64,000 nucleotides of DNA from Sphingobium terrigena (GTDB taxonomy: Bacteria; Pseudomonadota; Alphaproteobacteria; Sphingomonadales; Sphingomonadaceae): contig NZ_QVRA01000010.1 in NCBI RefSeq assembly GCF_003591655.1, positions 110,433-174,432 of the forward strand, given 5' to 3'. A program made the position numbers and the translations under genes. This document shows, in pieces, positions 23,174-34,324 of this stretch. A model generated the notes under the pieces. It saw nothing but the letters and a program-made list of their open reading frames with translations. It had not been told where the DNA came from and made no database searches. Within the stretch, counting starts at the first letter, position 1, and each line of letters opens with the position of its first letter.

Positions 23174-24229
23174 GTGTCCAGCCAACCGCGAATCGCCATA
23201 GACGCGATGGGCGGGGATGAAGGCGTGCGCGTGATGATGGCGGGTGTGGCGCTCGCCCGTCACCGCCACGAAGGGCTGCGCTTCACCCTGTTCGGCGACG
23301 AAACCCGCATCAAGGCGGCGCTCGACAGCCATCCCAATTTGCGCGCGGCGTCGGACGTCGTCCATGCCGACACCGTCGTCGATGGTGCCGACAAGCCCAG
23401 CGTCGCGATTCGCAAGAAAAGCAGCTCGATGAGCATGGCCATAGCGGCCGTCAAATCGGGTCAAGCGGGGGCTGCGGTTTCGGCCGGCAATACTGGTGCG
23501 CTGATGGCCATGGCCAAGCTGGCGCTCCGTACCATGCCCGGCATTGATCGGCCCGCGCTGGCCGCGCTGTTGCCTACGCTCGGCAACAATGATGTGGTCA
23601 TGCTCGATCTGGGCGCGAACACGGAATGTGACGCCCGCAATCTCGTCCAGTTCGCGGTGATGGGGGCAGCCTATGCCCGCATCGCGTTCGACCTGGAACG
23701 GCCCCGCGTGCGCCTGCTCAACATCGGCACCGAAGAACTCAAGGGTACGGATGAAATCCGCGACGCCGCGGCCATCCTGCGCGCCGCGCACGCCCTGCCG
23801 ATGAGCTTTGACGGTTTTACCGAAGGCGACAAGATCAGCCGGGGCGATACCGATGTCATCGTGTGCGATGGCTTTTCCGGCAATGTCGCGCTCAAAACGA
23901 TCGAGGGCACGGCCCGCTTCGTCACCGACGTGCTGCGCAACGCCTTCACCAGCTCGATCCGCTCGAAGATCGGCTTCCTGATCTCCAAGCCTGCGATGCA
24001 CCTGCTCAAGCATCACCTCGATCCCAACAACCATAATGGCGCGGTGTTCCTGGGTCTCAACGGCGTGGTCGTCAAAAGCCATGGCAGCGCCGACGCCAAG
24101 GGCATTGCCAATGCGGTCCATGTCGCCGCGCGCCTGCTGGAAGAAGATATCACCCGCCGCATCGCCGCCGACATGGCCGCTGTGCAGGCGCTCACCGCCT
24201 CGTCGAAGCAGGAGCAGCCCGTCAAGTGA
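23174..24229 (+). CDS. plsX: Phosphate acyltransferase PlsX
   Basis: PlsX transfers acyl groups from acyl-ACP to phosphate, giving acyl-phosphate for PlsY and phospholipid synthesis. The 351-residue protein has the characteristic start ([19 protein letters not shown]) and the segments [41 protein letters not shown] and [16 protein letters not shown]. Translation begins with GTG, with AAAGGGG about 11 bases upstream. The stop overlaps the fabH start (GTGA), indicating coupled translation. Confidence 0.97.
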   Translation: MSSQPRIAIDAMGGDEGVRVMMAGVALARHRHEGLRFTLFGDETRIKAALDSHPNLRAASDVVHADTVVDGADKPSVAIRKKSSSMSMAIAAVKSGQAGAAVSAGNTGALMAMAKLALRTMPGIDRPALAALLPTLGNNDVVMLDLGANTECDARNLVQFAVMGAAYARIAFDLERPRVRLLNIGTEELKGTDEIRDAAAILRAAHALPMSFDGFTEGDKISRGDTDVIVCDGFSGNVALKTIEGTARFVTDVLRNAFTSSIRSKIGFLISKPAMHLLKHHLDPNNHNGAVFLGLNGVVVKSHGSADAKGIANAVHVAARLLEEDITRRIAADMAAVQALTASSKQEQPVK

Positions 24230-25194
24230 TCCGTCGTGCGATTCTCCTGGGGACCGGATCGGCCCTGCCTGTCCGCGCGGTCAGCAACGCTGAACTGGCG
24301 CAGACGGTCGACACCAGCGACGAATGGATTGTCGAGCGCACCGGTATTCGCAATCGCTATATTGCGGGCGACCATGAAACCACCGCCTCGCTGGCCACCG
24401 ACGCCGCCCGTGCTGCGCTCGACGCCGCCGGTATCGTCGCGCAGGACATCGACCTCATCATCCTGGCAACGGCAACCCCGGACCAGACCTTCCCGGCGTC
24501 CGCCACCAAAGTGCAGGCAGCGCTTGGCATCAATGATTGCGTCGCGTTCGACGTGGCTGCCGTCTGTTCGGGCTTCCTCTACGCCATCACCGTCGCCGAC
24601 AGCATGATCCGCTCCGGCGCGGCGCAGCGCGCGCTGGTGATCGGATCGGAAACCTTCAGCCGCATCCTCGACTGGGAGGATCGCACCACCTGCGTCCTGT
24701 TCGGCGATGGCGCGGGCGCCGTCGTGCTGGGCGCAGAAGAGAGCGCCGACGGCGCGCGCGGCATCCTGGCCAGCAAGCTCCACGCCGATGGCCGCCACAA
24801 CGGCCTTCTCTATGTCGATGGCGGGCCGTCCACGACGCAGACCGTGGGCAAGTTGCGGATGAAGGGTCAGGAAGTGTTCCGCCACGCGGTGGTCAACCTT
24901 GCCTCGGTCCTGAACGAAGTCATGGGCATGGCAGGTCTGTCCAACAGCGACATTGACTGGCTGGTCCCGCACCAGGCCAATGCCCGCATCCTGGACGCCA
25001 CGGCGCGCAAGCTCAAACTCTCGCCCGACCGGGTGATCGTGATGGTCGATCAACACGCCAACACTTCGGCGGCCTCGGTTCCGCTGGCGCTCGATTGCGC
25101 CGTGCGCGACGGCCGGATCAAGCCAGGCGACCTCATCGTGCTGGAAGCGATGGGCGGTGGCTTCACCTGGGGCGCTTGCGTCCTGCGGGTCTGA
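24226..25194 (+). CDS. fabH: 3-oxoacyl-ACP synthase III
   Basis: FabH condenses acetyl-CoA with malonyl-ACP to start fatty-acid synthesis. The 322-residue protein has the catalytic triad C114 ([10 protein letters not shown]), H249 ([11 protein letters not shown]) and N279 ([10 protein letters not shown]), plus the [16 protein letters not shown] and [11 protein letters not shown] signatures. GTG is the start codon and overlaps the plsX stop by four bases. It is part of the rpmF-plsX-fabH-ihfA run. Confidence 0.97.
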   Translation: MIRRAILLGTGSALPVRAVSNAELAQTVDTSDEWIVERTGIRNRYIAGDHETTASLATDAARAALDAAGIVAQDIDLIILATATPDQTFPASATKVQAALGINDCVAFDVAAVCSGFLYAITVADSMIRSGAAQRALVIGSETFSRILDWEDRTTCVLFGDGAGAVVLGAEESADGARGILASKLHADGRHNGLLYVDGGPSTTQTVGKLRMKGQEVFRHAVVNLASVLNEVMGMAGLSNSDIDWLVPHQANARILDATARKLKLSPDRVIVMVDQHANTSAASVPLALDCAVRDGRIKPGDLIVLEAMGGGFTWGACVLRV

Positions 25195-25296
25195 TCCCGT
25201 ACTATCAGTCAACCTTGCCAACGCCCTGCAAATCCCGCACATTCCTGTGGAGGCCATCTGACCGCGATGGTTCATGGGGTGGAAATGGGGAATCTG

Positions 25297-25593
25297 ATGA
25301 CGGGGACAGGCACTTTAACGCGGGCAGACCTTGCTGAAAGCGTCAACCGCCATGTCGGCCTGTCGCGGGCGGAGGCGGCAGCGCTGATCGAATCGATCCT
25401 GGATCATATGTCCGACGCGCTCGGACGTGGTGAAAATGTGAAGATTTCCAGCTTTGGCACGTTCGTCCTGCGGGACAAGACCCAGCGCATGGGCCGCAAT
25501 CCCAAGACCGGGGTCGAAGTGCCGATCGAACCGCGCCGCGTCCTGACGTTCCGTGCCAGCCAGACGATGCGGGATCGCGTCGCAGGCGACTGA
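25297..25593 (+). CDS. ihfA: Integration host factor subunit alpha
   Basis: IHF is a DNA-bending nucleoid protein. The 98-residue product ([21 protein letters not shown]) has the HU/IHF fold with [25 protein letters not shown], the conserved DNA-intercalating beta-arm region. GGGGAA six bases before the ATG supports this start; an in-frame ATG at 25267 would add ten residues. The position after fabH is typical of alphaproteobacteria. An LMW phosphatase gene converges, with a gap of only seven bases. Confidence 0.95.
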   Translation: MTGTGTLTRADLAESVNRHVGLSRAEAAALIESILDHMSDALGRGENVKISSFGTFVLRDKTQRMGRNPKTGVEVPIEPRRVLTFRASQTMRDRVAGD

Positions 25594-25600
25594 TCGGGGA

Positions 25601-26071
25601 CTATTGGCGAATCGTGCCGAATGCCGCGACGATCGCCCGCGCCGCGCGGGTCACATCGTCCCATGTCTGTGCAAATCCGGCCTCGTCGCCATAATAGGGA
25701 TCGGTCACGCCGCGCCCCTCGCACCCCGGCACCATGTCCATCAGCAGCGCCAGCCTGGCCGTCCCGTCGGCAGGGCGGATGCGGCGCAGATTTTTGAGAT
25801 TCTCGCCATCCAGCGCAAAGATGTGGGTGAAGCGATGAAAATCGGCGGCGCTCACCTGCCGTCCGCGATAGGTCGATATGTCGATGCCATGGCGCTGCGC
25901 CTGCCGGATCGCGCGCGCGTCGGGCGGGCAATCGACATGCCAGTCGCTCGTCCCCGCCGAATCGACCAGCACATCCAGCCCGGCCCGCTCTGCCTCCGCC
26001 CGCAACGCCGCTTCGGCCAGCGGCGACCGGCAGATATTGCCCAGGCACACGAAAAGGATAGCAGGCGTCAT
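25601..26071 (-). CDS. Low-molecular-weight protein tyrosine phosphatase
   Basis: The 156-residue protein has the CX5R phosphate-binding loop near the N terminus (FVCLGNICRSP: C9, R15) and the general-acid aspartate late in the chain (VTDPYYG). Such enzymes dephosphorylate tyrosine, for example on bacterial tyrosine kinases of polysaccharide synthesis, but no exopolysaccharide genes are nearby. Its ATG overlaps the stop of the HerA-like gene (26068-26071), so it is the second gene of a two-gene operon. Confidence 0.94.
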   Translation of the reverse strand: MTPAILFVCLGNICRSPLAEAALRAEAERAGLDVLVDSAGTSDWHVDCPPDARAIRQAQRHGIDISTYRGRQVSAADFHRFTHIFALDGENLKNLRRIRPADGTARLALLMDMVPGCEGRGVTDPYYGDEAGFAQTWDDVTRAARAIVAAFGTIRQ

Positions 26072-27519
26072 CCCTCCGCCACCGCCGTCGACAGGCCCAG
26101 CCCCGGCACGCCGATGGAGCGCTTGCCCGAAAAATCGGTCCGCGCGACGATGACGCCCAATTTCTCCATATAGTCGATCAGCCGCCGCACCCGGCCGGGC
26201 GAGCTGGTGCCATAGGCCCGCGCCAGCGCCGCGTCGTCAGGGCAGGGGTGGCCCTGCATTGCGGCGCGCGCGATCAGCAGGAATGGGGCCAGCATATCTT
26301 CCGGCAACGGCTCTGCCGCGCGCATCGCCGGTTCCCAGCGGACATCGGCGGCGTCCATCATCCCCGCCTGCGCCATGGCAAAGCGCTTGCGGAAGGCGGG
26401 CAGGTCGAGCGGCGGGGTGCGCAGCCCCTTCATCCGGCAACGCACGCCAAAATCCTGATAGAGGGTCGATATGCTGGGCGCGGCATCGCCCAGATCGGCG
26501 ACGATCTCCTCCAGCACCGCCATCACCACCGGCTCATTCTGGCCGAAATCCAATTCCGGCGCGGCGGGCTTGGCTTGGGGCGAATCGGCCAGCGCGCGGA
26601 TGATATCCTCGGCAGCGCGGGGTGGGGGGTCGGCGCGCGGCGGTGCGACCGGCGCTGCATCCGTTGCTTCCGGCGCGAACAGCAATTCCTGAAAATCCTC
26701 GCCGCTCGTCACCGGCGGGGCCATCAGCTTGTGCGTGCCGCCGCGCGTGCTGGTCTTGACCGCGCCGATCTTCACCGCGACCGGACGGCGGCAGATCGCC
26801 GGACCCAGCGCCAGAAAACGCCCGCGCTCCAGATCGCGAATCTGCTCCGCCTGCCGCCGCTCCATCCCCAGCAGGTCGGCGGCGCGCGCCATGTCGATGT
26901 CCAGAAAGGTGCGCCCCATCAGGAAGTTGGAGGCTTCCGCCGCGACATTCTTGGCCAGCTTCGCCAGCCGCTGCGTCGCGATGACGCCTGCCAACCCGCG
27001 CTTGCGCCCCCGGCACATCAAATTGGTCATTGCCGCCAGCGATACCCGGCGCGCCTCGTCGGACACGTCGCCAGCAGCGGCGGGCGCGAACATCTGCGCC
27101 TCGTCCACCACCACGAGGGCGGGATACCAATGGTCGCGCGGCGCATCGAACAGGGCGTTCAGGAAAGACGCGGCGCATTTCATCTGCGCGTCAATCTCCA
27201 GCGCCTCCAGGCTCAGCACCACTGACGCGCGATGTTCGCGAATCCGCGTCGCCATCTTGACGATCTCGCGCTCATTATAGTCGCCAGCATCAATCACCAC
27301 ATGGCCGTAATTATCGGCCAGCGTGACGAAATCCCCCTCCGGGTCGATCACCACCTGCTGCACCAGCGGGGCGCTTTCCTCCAGCAGGCGGCGCAGCAGA
27401 TGCGACTTGCCCGACCCCGAATTGCCCTGGACGAGCAGCCGGGTGGCAAGCAATTCCTCCACGTCGACCAGCACGTCCTTGCCGTGGCTGTCGGTTCCTA
27501 TGCTGATGCTGGCGGTCAC
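26068..27519 (-). CDS. HerA-like/DUF87 ATPase
   Basis: The 483-residue protein has a Walker A motif at residues 32-40 ([11 protein letters not shown]38), a Walker B ([11 protein letters not shown]) and [21 protein letters not shown], followed by [20 protein letters not shown], the FtsK/HerA superfamily core. Residues 280-350 are a Pro/Ala-rich linker, and the C-terminal part contains a winged-helix-like segment ([21 protein letters not shown]). Function in DNA handling or export is possible; no NurA-type nuclease is adjacent. I prefer the GTG at 27519, which has AAGGA six bases upstream, over an ATG-like start at 27555. Confidence 0.85.
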   Translation of the reverse strand: MTASISIGTDSHGKDVLVDVEELLATRLLVQGNSGSGKSHLLRRLLEESAPLVQQVVIDPEGDFVTLADNYGHVVIDAGDYNEREIVKMATRIREHRASVVLSLEALEIDAQMKCAASFLNALFDAPRDHWYPALVVVDEAQMFAPAAAGDVSDEARRVSLAAMTNLMCRGRKRGLAGVIATQRLAKLAKNVAAEASNFLMGRTFLDIDMARAADLLGMERRQAEQIRDLERGRFLALGPAICRRPVAVKIGAVKTSTRGGTHKLMAPPVTSGEDFQELLFAPEATDAAPVAPPRADPPPRAAEDIIRALADSPQAKPAAPELDFGQNEPVVMAVLEEIVADLGDAAPSISTLYQDFGVRCRMKGLRTPPLDLPAFRKRFAMAQAGMMDAADVRWEPAMRAAEPLPEDMLAPFLLIARAAMQGHPCPDDAALARAYGTSSPGRVRRLIDYMEKLGVIVARTDFSGKRSIGVPGLGLSTAVAEG

Positions 27520-27605
27520 GCTCGTCCTTTGGCCCAGTGAGCCGGGTTGGCGCAAGAAGAAGCTTGCTCACCAATTTTCAACCAGTCTGCGTTAACCGTG
27601 AGAAG

Positions 27606-29510
27606 ATGGTAAAGAAGTCCCTCATCTTTCAGCTCCGACACATGATGCGCAGGCGCGCGCTGCTGGCGGGCAACAACAATCTGGGGGACACGATGGTGCC
27701 GCTTGGCGGCGTCATCCTGTTGGCCATCATCGGCACCGCCATCCTCCTTGGCCTGCTCAGCGCGCAGATCGAACGCAATGCCGACGCCTACCTCCATCGC
27801 GTCGTCAATGGCGCATTGCTGCGTGAGCGCGCTGCACTGGCCGATGCCGTCATGGCGTCGGCACGCTGGGACGATGCGGTCGACCATGTTTATGGCGGCT
27901 TCGACAGGGAATGGGCCGAAAGCAACCTGGCCACGGAATCGGCTGATGCCTATGTGCTTGATGTCCGTGGGCGCACCGTCTGGGCGGCGGCGGGCAGCGA
28001 ATTGCCTCGCCGCACGCCCCGCCTGCCGCTGGACCAGGCGCTGGCCCTGCCTGTCTTGCATGATGTGATGGCGGCGCTGCCGCGCAGCCATCGCGCCGCG
28101 CTGGACGAGCGCCAGGCGGTCGTGCGTTTTGCCCGGTTGCAGGGGCAGGCGGTGATCCTGGCCGTCCGCGCGATCACGCCATGGAAAGATGTCGCCCGCC
28201 TGCCGTCCGGGGATTTGCGCTATCTGGTTTTGACCAAGCCGATCGATGCGAGCCTTCTGGCGGATATGAGCCGCACCAATCAATTGTCGCTGAAATGGAA
28301 TGTCGGCACCACCGGGGACAGCGAAAACGGGATTCGGGTCAAGGATATTACCGGCCAGGTGCTGGGGCAGGTGGAATGGCGCCGATCATCGGCTGGGGCC
28401 AAGGCGCTGCGCCAGATCATCCCTGCTATGGCCTCCATCATCCTGACATTCCTCGCCATGTCGGGCTGGCTGGCGTGGCGGCTGGTGGCGGCGCATGGTG
28501 CCCTGCGCAAGCAGGTGCAGCACTCGCGCGATGCCGAAAGTGAAGCGCGCAGCGCCGCCGAACGGGCCAACGATGCGCTGGTGCAGGCAGAAGCTGCCCG
28601 GCGGGCATTGGCCGCCAGCGCCGATCAGGTCGCGACCGAGGAGCGGCGGCATCAGGAAGAATTGCGGCGGAACGGGCGCGGGATAGCGGAGGCGCTGGAG
28701 CGGTCCATGGCCGTGTTGGTGACCCGATTGTTCGAAACCGCCGCCGCGTTGGAACATAGCGCCGACGATACGATGCGCACGATCGACGAGCAGCAGCGTC
28801 ATGTCGATACCGTAACCGCGCGTGCGCGCGATACCGCCGGATCGGCGCAGGCGATTACCGCGACCATCGACGAACTGACCGCATTGATCGGTGCTTTCAC
28901 CGGCACCGCCTATGACATTCGCGAATCGGCCGCGACCGCCAGCGGCCAATCGGCCGCCGCGCACCACGCCAATGATAATTTGCGCCGCCATGTCGGCAGC
29001 GTCAACGAAGCCACGAAGCTGATCGCGGAGATTACCGGCCAGACCAATCTTCTCGCGCTCAATGCGACGATCGAGGCGGCCCGCGCCGGGGAAGCGGGAC
29101 GAGGCTTCGTGATCGTCGCCAATGAAGTCAAGGCGCTGGCCGCCCAGACGGCCCAGACCACACGGGAAATTCAGGCGCGCGCGGACGGGATCGAACAGGC
29201 AGCGGAGCAGACGTTCGCGCTGGTCGGCTCGGTTGATACCGTCCTCGCCAGTCTGGTCGAGGCGATCGGGATGGCCGCATCCTCTGCCCAGCAACAGCTT
29301 GCCTCGGTCGAGGATATTCAGCGGGTTTCCCGTTCGGTCGCGCTGGATGCCGGCGCGACCAATCAGGCGGTCGATGCGATTTCCGATGCACTGCGTCATT
29401 CGGCGCAGGCCGCCGCCACGACCCGTGCGCAGGGCGCAGCCGTGCGACAGGGGGTCGAACAGGTGCAGGCTGAGTTCGGACGGCTGATCGAGGCGCTCAA
29501 GGCGGCCTGA
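27606..29510 (+). CDS. Methyl-accepting chemotaxis protein with periplasmic CHASE4-like sensor
   Basis: The 634-residue membrane receptor has a first transmembrane helix (about 30-52, [20 protein letters not shown]) and a periplasmic domain with the CHASE4-like pattern [24 protein letters not shown] second helix (about 270-290, [20 protein letters not shown]), a coiled coil, and the signalling hairpin ([35 protein letters not shown]) follow. The ligand is unknown. No che genes are adjacent. The start at 27606 was chosen as the first ATG giving a basic N terminus; the region upstream overlaps the divergent ATPase gene. Confidence 0.9.
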   Translation: MVKKSLIFQLRHMMRRRALLAGNNNLGDTMVPLGGVILLAIIGTAILLGLLSAQIERNADAYLHRVVNGALLRERAALADAVMASARWDDAVDHVYGGFDREWAESNLATESADAYVLDVRGRTVWAAAGSELPRRTPRLPLDQALALPVLHDVMAALPRSHRAALDERQAVVRFARLQGQAVILAVRAITPWKDVARLPSGDLRYLVLTKPIDASLLADMSRTNQLSLKWNVGTTGDSENGIRVKDITGQVLGQVEWRRSSAGAKALRQIIPAMASIILTFLAMSGWLAWRLVAAHGALRKQVQHSRDAESEARSAAERANDALVQAEAARRALAASADQVATEERRHQEELRRNGRGIAEALERSMAVLVTRLFETAAALEHSADDTMRTIDEQQRHVDTVTARARDTAGSAQAITATIDELTALIGAFTGTAYDIRESAATASGQSAAAHHANDNLRRHVGSVNEATKLIAEITGQTNLLALNATIEAARAGEAGRGFVIVANEVKALAAQTAQTTREIQARADGIEQAAEQTFALVGSVDTVLASLVEAIGMAASSAQQQLASVEDIQRVSRSVALDAGATNQAVDAISDALRHSAQAAATTRAQGAAVRQGVEQVQAEFGRLIEALKAA

Positions 29511-29573
29511 ACCCGGCTGTATAGCGATGGGAACTGCTTGACCCATTCCCTGTTGCAATGCAGCATCGTTACC

Positions 29574-32276
29574 ATGGCGACTCTCTCCTCCACACCGTCC
29601 GCTCCTGCGATCACGCAGAACCCCGACATCCGCTATCTGGGTCGCCTGCTGGGCGACGTGATCCGGGCCTATGGCGGGGAAAGCCTCTATCGCCAGACCG
29701 AATATATCCGCTCCGCCTCGGTCGACCGGGCGCGGGGGATTCAGGGCGCGGACTTTGTCGACACCGGGCTGGATGCGCTCAGCCTCGACGACACGCTCAA
29801 TTTCGTGCGCGGCTTCATGCTTTTTTCGATGCTCGCGAATCTGGCCGAGGACCGGCAGGGGATCGCCGCCGAACCGGGGGCCGATGTCGCGTCAGCCATC
29901 GCCCGGCTGGACTCGCACGGCATTGATCGCGACGCCGTGCTGGGTCTGTTGTCGCACTCGCTGATCGTCCCCGTCCTTACCGCCCACCCGACCGAGGTGC
30001 GGCGCAAGAGCATGATCGACCACAAGAACCGCATCGCCGACCTGATGCTGCTCAAGGATGCAGGCCGCGAAGAAACGGACGATGGCGAAAATCTGGATGA
30101 GGCGATCTTCCGCCAGATCGCCCTGCTGTGGCAGACCCGTCCGTTGCGCCGGGAAAAATTGTTCGTCGCGGATGAGATCGACAATGTCCTCGCCTATTTC
30201 CGCGACACCTTCCTGCCGGTGCTGCCCGCCCTCTATGCGCGGTGGGAGCGGGTGCTGGGCGCGCGCCCGCAAAGTTTCCTGCGTGTGGGCAGCTGGATCG
30301 GCGGCGACCGCGACGGCAATCCCTTCGTGCAGGCGCCCCAGCTCCAGTTCGCGCTGAAACGCGGCGCGCAGGCGGCGCTGGCTTATTATCTCGATGCGCT
30401 CCATGCGCTGGGCGCGGAGCTGTCGCTCTCGACCGAACTCGCCCATGTGCCGCAGGCGGTGCTGGATATTGCCGACGCCAGCGGCGACACGTCGCCCAGT
30501 CGGCAGGACGAACCCTATCGCCGCGCCCTGTCGGGCATTTACGCTCGATTGGCCGCGACCTATGCGACGCTGACCGGTGGCCAGCCGCCACGCCCCTCCA
30601 GCCTCAAAGGGGCGGCCTATGCCAGCCCCGCCGATTTCCGCCGCGATCTCGTCACCGTGGCGCAGGGTCTGGCGAGCGAGGGCAATGGCGCGCTGGCAAG
30701 CGGCGGCGCGCTTGGTCGCCTGATCCGCGCGGTCGAGACATTCGGCTTCCATCTCGCCACGCTCGACATGCGCCAGAATAGCGATGTGCATCAGCGCGTC
30801 GTCGCCGAACTGCTGAAAGTCGCCGGGGTCGAGCCGGACTATGCCGCGCTGGACGAATATGCCCGCATCGCGCTGCTGCGCCGGGAATTGGCGAATAACC
30901 GCCCGCTGGGATCGCGCTTTGCCGATTATTCGGAGGAAACCGCGTCCGAACTGGCAATCGTCCATGCCGCCGCCGAAGCGCACCGCATCTACGGCCCCGC
31001 CTGCATCACCCATTATATCATTTCCAAGGCGGAAAGCGTGTCGGACCTGCTGGAGGTCAATATCCTGCTCAAGGAAGCGGGGCTGTGGCGCGCCGGTGTC
31101 GATGGCGCGCCGCCACAGGCGTCGATCATGTCGATCCCGCTGTTCGAAACCATCGCCGACTTGGAAGCCGCGCCGCAAATCATGTCCGCCTATTTCGGCC
31201 TGCCCGAAATTGCCGGGGTGGTGAAGCAGCGCGGCCATCAGGAAGTGATGATCGGCTATTCGGACAGTAACAAGGATGGCGGCTACATCACATCGACCTG
31301 GAGCCTGTTCAAGGCAAGCAAGGCGCTGGAGCCGGTCTTTGCCGATGCGGGCGCGGCGATGCAGCTGTTTCATGGGCGCGGCGGCGCGGTCGGGCGGGGC
31401 GGCGGATCCGCCTTCGCCGCGATCCAGGCGCAGCCGCGTGGCACGGTGCAGGGGCGCATCCGCATCACCGAACAGGGAGAGATGATCGCGGCGAAATTCG
31501 GATCGCGCGATGTCGCCATGACCAATTTGGAGGCAATGACGAGCGCCACCCTGCTCGCCAGTCTGGAGCCGGAAGGCATTTCGGACAAGGACGCCGCGCG
31601 CTTTGCAGGCGCGATGGACGAGCTGTCCAAAAGCGCCTTCAACGCCTATCGCGACCTGGTTTACGGGACGGAGGAGTTCAAGGAATTTTTCCGCCAGCTG
31701 ACCCCGATCCAGGAAATCTCCGGCCTCAAGATCGGGTCGCGGCCCGCCAGCCGCACCAAGAGCACGGCAATCGAGGATCTGCGGGCGATCCCGTGGGTGT
31801 TCAGCTGGGCGCAGGCGCGGGTGATGCTGCCGGGCTGGTACGGCGTGGGTCATGCGATCGCCACGTTTGAGGACAAGGCGCTACTGGCCGATATGGCGCA
31901 AAGCTGGTCGTTCCTGAAATCCGCGATGGGCAATCTGGAAATGGTGCTGGCCAAGTCGGACTTGGGCATCGCCGCCCATTATCTGCCGCTGGTGGAGGAT
32001 CAGGCCCTTGCCGAGCGCTTGTTCGGCCGCATTCGCGAGGGCTGGGCGCAGACCCATGACGGGCTGCTGGCCGCAACTGGCCAGAGCCGTTTGCTGGAAA
32101 AGAATCCGACGCTGGAAACCTCGATCCGGCTGCGCCTGCCCTATATCGAGCCGCTCAATCTGCTCCAGGTCGAACTTTTGAAGCGCCACCGCGCGGGTGA
32201 GGATGATCCGCGGATCAAGGAAGGCATCGAACTGTCGATCAATGCCATCGCAACGGCGCTGCGGAACAGCGGCTAG
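29574..32276 (+). CDS. ppc: Phosphoenolpyruvate carboxylase
   Basis: PEPC adds bicarbonate to PEP to form oxaloacetate, replenishing the TCA cycle. The 900-residue protein has catalytic H138 in LTAHPTEVRRKS, the GYSDSNKDGGY motif, and the mobile loop HGRGGAVGRGGGSAF (Ala where many enzymes have Ser or Thr). The C-terminal end is RNSG, close to the conserved QNTG. The ATG at 29574 (MATLSSTPSAPAITQNPD) is preferred over the in-frame TTG at 29538. It is transcribed alone, between a chemoreceptor and a convergent acyltransferase. Confidence 0.97.
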   Translation: MATLSSTPSAPAITQNPDIRYLGRLLGDVIRAYGGESLYRQTEYIRSASVDRARGIQGADFVDTGLDALSLDDTLNFVRGFMLFSMLANLAEDRQGIAAEPGADVASAIARLDSHGIDRDAVLGLLSHSLIVPVLTAHPTEVRRKSMIDHKNRIADLMLLKDAGREETDDGENLDEAIFRQIALLWQTRPLRREKLFVADEIDNVLAYFRDTFLPVLPALYARWERVLGARPQSFLRVGSWIGGDRDGNPFVQAPQLQFALKRGAQAALAYYLDALHALGAELSLSTELAHVPQAVLDIADASGDTSPSRQDEPYRRALSGIYARLAATYATLTGGQPPRPSSLKGAAYASPADFRRDLVTVAQGLASEGNGALASGGALGRLIRAVETFGFHLATLDMRQNSDVHQRVVAELLKVAGVEPDYAALDEYARIALLRRELANNRPLGSRFADYSEETASELAIVHAAAEAHRIYGPACITHYIISKAESVSDLLEVNILLKEAGLWRAGVDGAPPQASIMSIPLFETIADLEAAPQIMSAYFGLPEIAGVVKQRGHQEVMIGYSDSNKDGGYITSTWSLFKASKALEPVFADAGAAMQLFHGRGGAVGRGGGSAFAAIQAQPRGTVQGRIRITEQGEMIAAKFGSRDVAMTNLEAMTSATLLASLEPEGISDKDAARFAGAMDELSKSAFNAYRDLVYGTEEFKEFFRQLTPIQEISGLKIGSRPASRTKSTAIEDLRAIPWVFSWAQARVMLPGWYGVGHAIATFEDKALLADMAQSWSFLKSAMGNLEMVLAKSDLGIAAHYLPLVEDQALAERLFGRIREGWAQTHDGLLAATGQSRLLEKNPTLETSIRLRLPYIEPLNLLQVELLKRHRAGEDDPRIKEGIELSINAIATALRNSG

Positions 32277-32291
32277 GGGCACGGCAGGATA

Positions 32292-33281
32292 TCAGGCCAA
32301 GGCACGCGCCCTTTTCCATTGCACAATATGGCGGATGACGCCGAAATTCGGTCGGGTAAACAGATAAGCGGCAGCAAATGTCGGCAGGATGCCCCAGGCG
32401 ACCGGCCATCCCGCCATGGTCACGGTCATGCAGATCGGGGTGTGTAATGCGTAGACCGGAAAGGACATGGCCCCGCCCCATGTCATCGCGCGTGCCGTTG
32501 GTTCATGCGCTGGTCCTGACCAGCGCAGGCCCCCTGCCAGCATGAGTGGACAGGCCACTAGGATGAACAGAAATCCGCTTTGCCACGAATCGACATCGAA
32601 CCACGTCGCCACGCTGAAAAATAAGGGCATGATCAAAAAGGCGAGAGCAGGCGGGACCGCTATGCTTGGCCGGTCGCGCCACCAGCGCCAAAGGATGATC
32701 CCGATCATATAGGAAAAGGTCACACGCATCAAAGCTGGCAAAAAGGCTGCGGTCATCGCGCCTATGTCGAATGAAATCCGGCTCACGGACATCGCCAACA
32801 GTGGCGCCATCGCTATCACAGTGATGACCAAAGTGGTTGTTGACAGGCGACGGAGCACCAGCGTGTGAAGCAAATTGGCGAACAGTTCCAGCAGGATCGA
32901 CCATGCAGGACTGTTCAGGGGATAGAGACGAACAAATTGGAATGTGGGGATGAGCAGCAGATTGAGTGCCGCAATGCCCCATTGATCGACGCCAAAGCTG
33001 ACAAGGAACCAGGGCAGTCCGATCAGGCCAGCCACGAACAGGGTCGGCCAGAAGCGGCAAAACCTGCCATAAAGAAAGGTCGCGGGCGAAAGGGACGTCG
33101 CCAGCTTATCCTCATACGTGCGGGCCATGACATAGCCACTGAGCATGAAAAAGAAATCGACGGCCAGATAGGCGTTGCCGCGCTGGGCGCCGCTTTGCCA
33201 CGCCAACGCATGAAACAGGATGACGCTCAGCGCGGCGATCGCGCGCAATCCGTCAAGTCCAGTCAGGCGTTGTCCGTGCAT
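32292..33281 (-). CDS. Acyltransferase 3 family membrane protein
   Basis: The 329-residue protein has about ten transmembrane segments and the acyltransferase-3 (OafA/YrhL) signature: LTGLDGLRAIAALSVILFHALAW, including the catalytic-type H, then YLAVDFFFMLSGYVMARTYEDK and FLYGRFCRFWPTLF. Members O-acetylate or succinylate surface glycans or lipids. No polysaccharide genes surround it. Its GC content seems a little lower than that of its neighbours, so horizontal acquisition is possible. Confidence 0.9.
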   Translation of the reverse strand: MHGQRLTGLDGLRAIAALSVILFHALAWQSGAQRGNAYLAVDFFFMLSGYVMARTYEDKLATSLSPATFLYGRFCRFWPTLFVAGLIGLPWFLVSFGVDQWGIAALNLLLIPTFQFVRLYPLNSPAWSILLELFANLLHTLVLRRLSTTTLVITVIAMAPLLAMSVSRISFDIGAMTAAFLPALMRVTFSYMIGIILWRWWRDRPSIAVPPALAFLIMPLFFSVATWFDVDSWQSGFLFILVACPLMLAGGLRWSGPAHEPTARAMTWGGAMSFPVYALHTPICMTVTMAGWPVAWGILPTFAAAYLFTRPNFGVIRHIVQWKRARALA

Positions 33282-33350
33282 GACGTTCTGTTGGCACGAA
33301 AAACTTAAGAAACAGACCGGTTGAGGCTCGGCTCCGTTTTAAGGCGAATC

Positions 33351-33381
33351 CGGGACGGCGGCAGTCCAATGCGCCGTCCCG
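33351..33381. terminator. Strong GC hairpin between acyltransferase and outer-membrane protein genes
   Basis: A perfect 10-bp stem (CGGGACGGCG/CGCCGTCCCG) with an 11-base loop lies downstream of the minus-strand outer-membrane protein gene. There is no clear U-run on either strand, so a terminator role is only likely, perhaps Rho-assisted or for mRNA stability. Confidence 0.35.
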
Positions 33382-33458
33382 GACCCCAGTCCCTGATCAG
33401 GGCGGACCCTGAGCGGGGATTGGCCGGTGGGGCGGGCCGCTACAGCCCGCCGAACCTT

Positions 33459-34010
33459 TTAAAACTTCGCGACGACACCAGCCATCGGGCGGATCGATCG
33501 GAAATTGCCCATCGTATCGGCCTGCACCCGGAAACGGATGTTGCTGCTGGCGGCTGAACCGCCCATGTCTGCGGCCGACAATTCGACGCCCGCGCCATAG
33601 GTGGTGCCATGATAGTCCGGGCTATCGGGGCCAAGCGCGTCGAAATTGACCCACTTGTAACCGACCTTGCCGAAGATCAGGCTGTCCTTGCCCGCCTTCA
33701 CGCCGACCCGGCCCGCGGCATTATATTCCCAGTCGATATCGCCCGACACGCCCTTGGACGCGCCACCTTCGACGCCGACGACCAGCGGGCCGGCGACATT
33801 ATAGTTCACGCCTGCGACGCCTTCGACCATGCGGCCCTTATAGCCGACCGGCGGGATGCCTTCCTTGCCGGTTTCGCTGTCGAAATTATGCACGCCGCCC
33901 ATCACGCCGACATAAGGCTCGATGCGACTGGTAGAGCCAGCCTGATCCTGCGCCATGGCGGCAGGAACGAAGGACGCGGCAGCAACTGCCGTCAAAAGCA
34001 GTGTCTTCAT
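33459..34010 (-). CDS. Small outer-membrane beta-barrel protein
   Basis: The 183-residue protein has a signal peptide (MKTLLLTAVAAASFVPAAMA) and then alternating hydrophobic beta strands (IEPYVGVMGGVHNFD, GVAGVNYNVAGPLVVGVEGG, GRVGVKAGKDSLIFGKVGY) and ends with GVVAKF, the C-terminal phenylalanine recognised by the BAM machinery. It resembles OmpW/opacity-type eight-stranded barrels; function is unknown. AAAGGGT about nine bases before the ATG supports this start. Confidence 0.85.
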   Translation of the reverse strand: MKTLLLTAVAAASFVPAAMAQDQAGSTSRIEPYVGVMGGVHNFDSETGKEGIPPVGYKGRMVEGVAGVNYNVAGPLVVGVEGGASKGVSGDIDWEYNAAGRVGVKAGKDSLIFGKVGYKWVNFDALGPDSPDYHGTTYGAGVELSAADMGGSAASSNIRFRVQADTMGNFRSIRPMAGVVAKF

Positions 34011-34324
34011 GGGTATGACCCTTTTTCTGTTGTGGATTTGTGCGACGGTGTGGACCCGCCGGGTCGCACGAACGAGCGCTGCAAGCGGCTCAGGCGACGG
34101 GTGATAAATGACCGGCCCCGTCCGAAGGTTTCCTGAACGGATCACAAAAATCGGGCAAAGGGCGATTATGTGACGGAAACAACACGCTTTCTGTCGCCCA
34201 GATGAACAAGACCCGGCTTGTCTGAACCTGCGATAAACGCTGGACGCGGCGCCCCAAATCCATTCACAACCAATTCAACCGCCGGGCGTTACGCCAGTAT
34301 CAGATGGAGAAGAGGAGAAAGACG
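34011..34324. other. Divergent promoter region, no gene recognised
   Basis: The 314 bases separate the minus-strand barrel gene from the plus-strand lipoprotein gene. I found no RNA gene, no EcfG, LexA or FNR consensus, and no long repeat; it should hold both promoters. Confidence 0.5.
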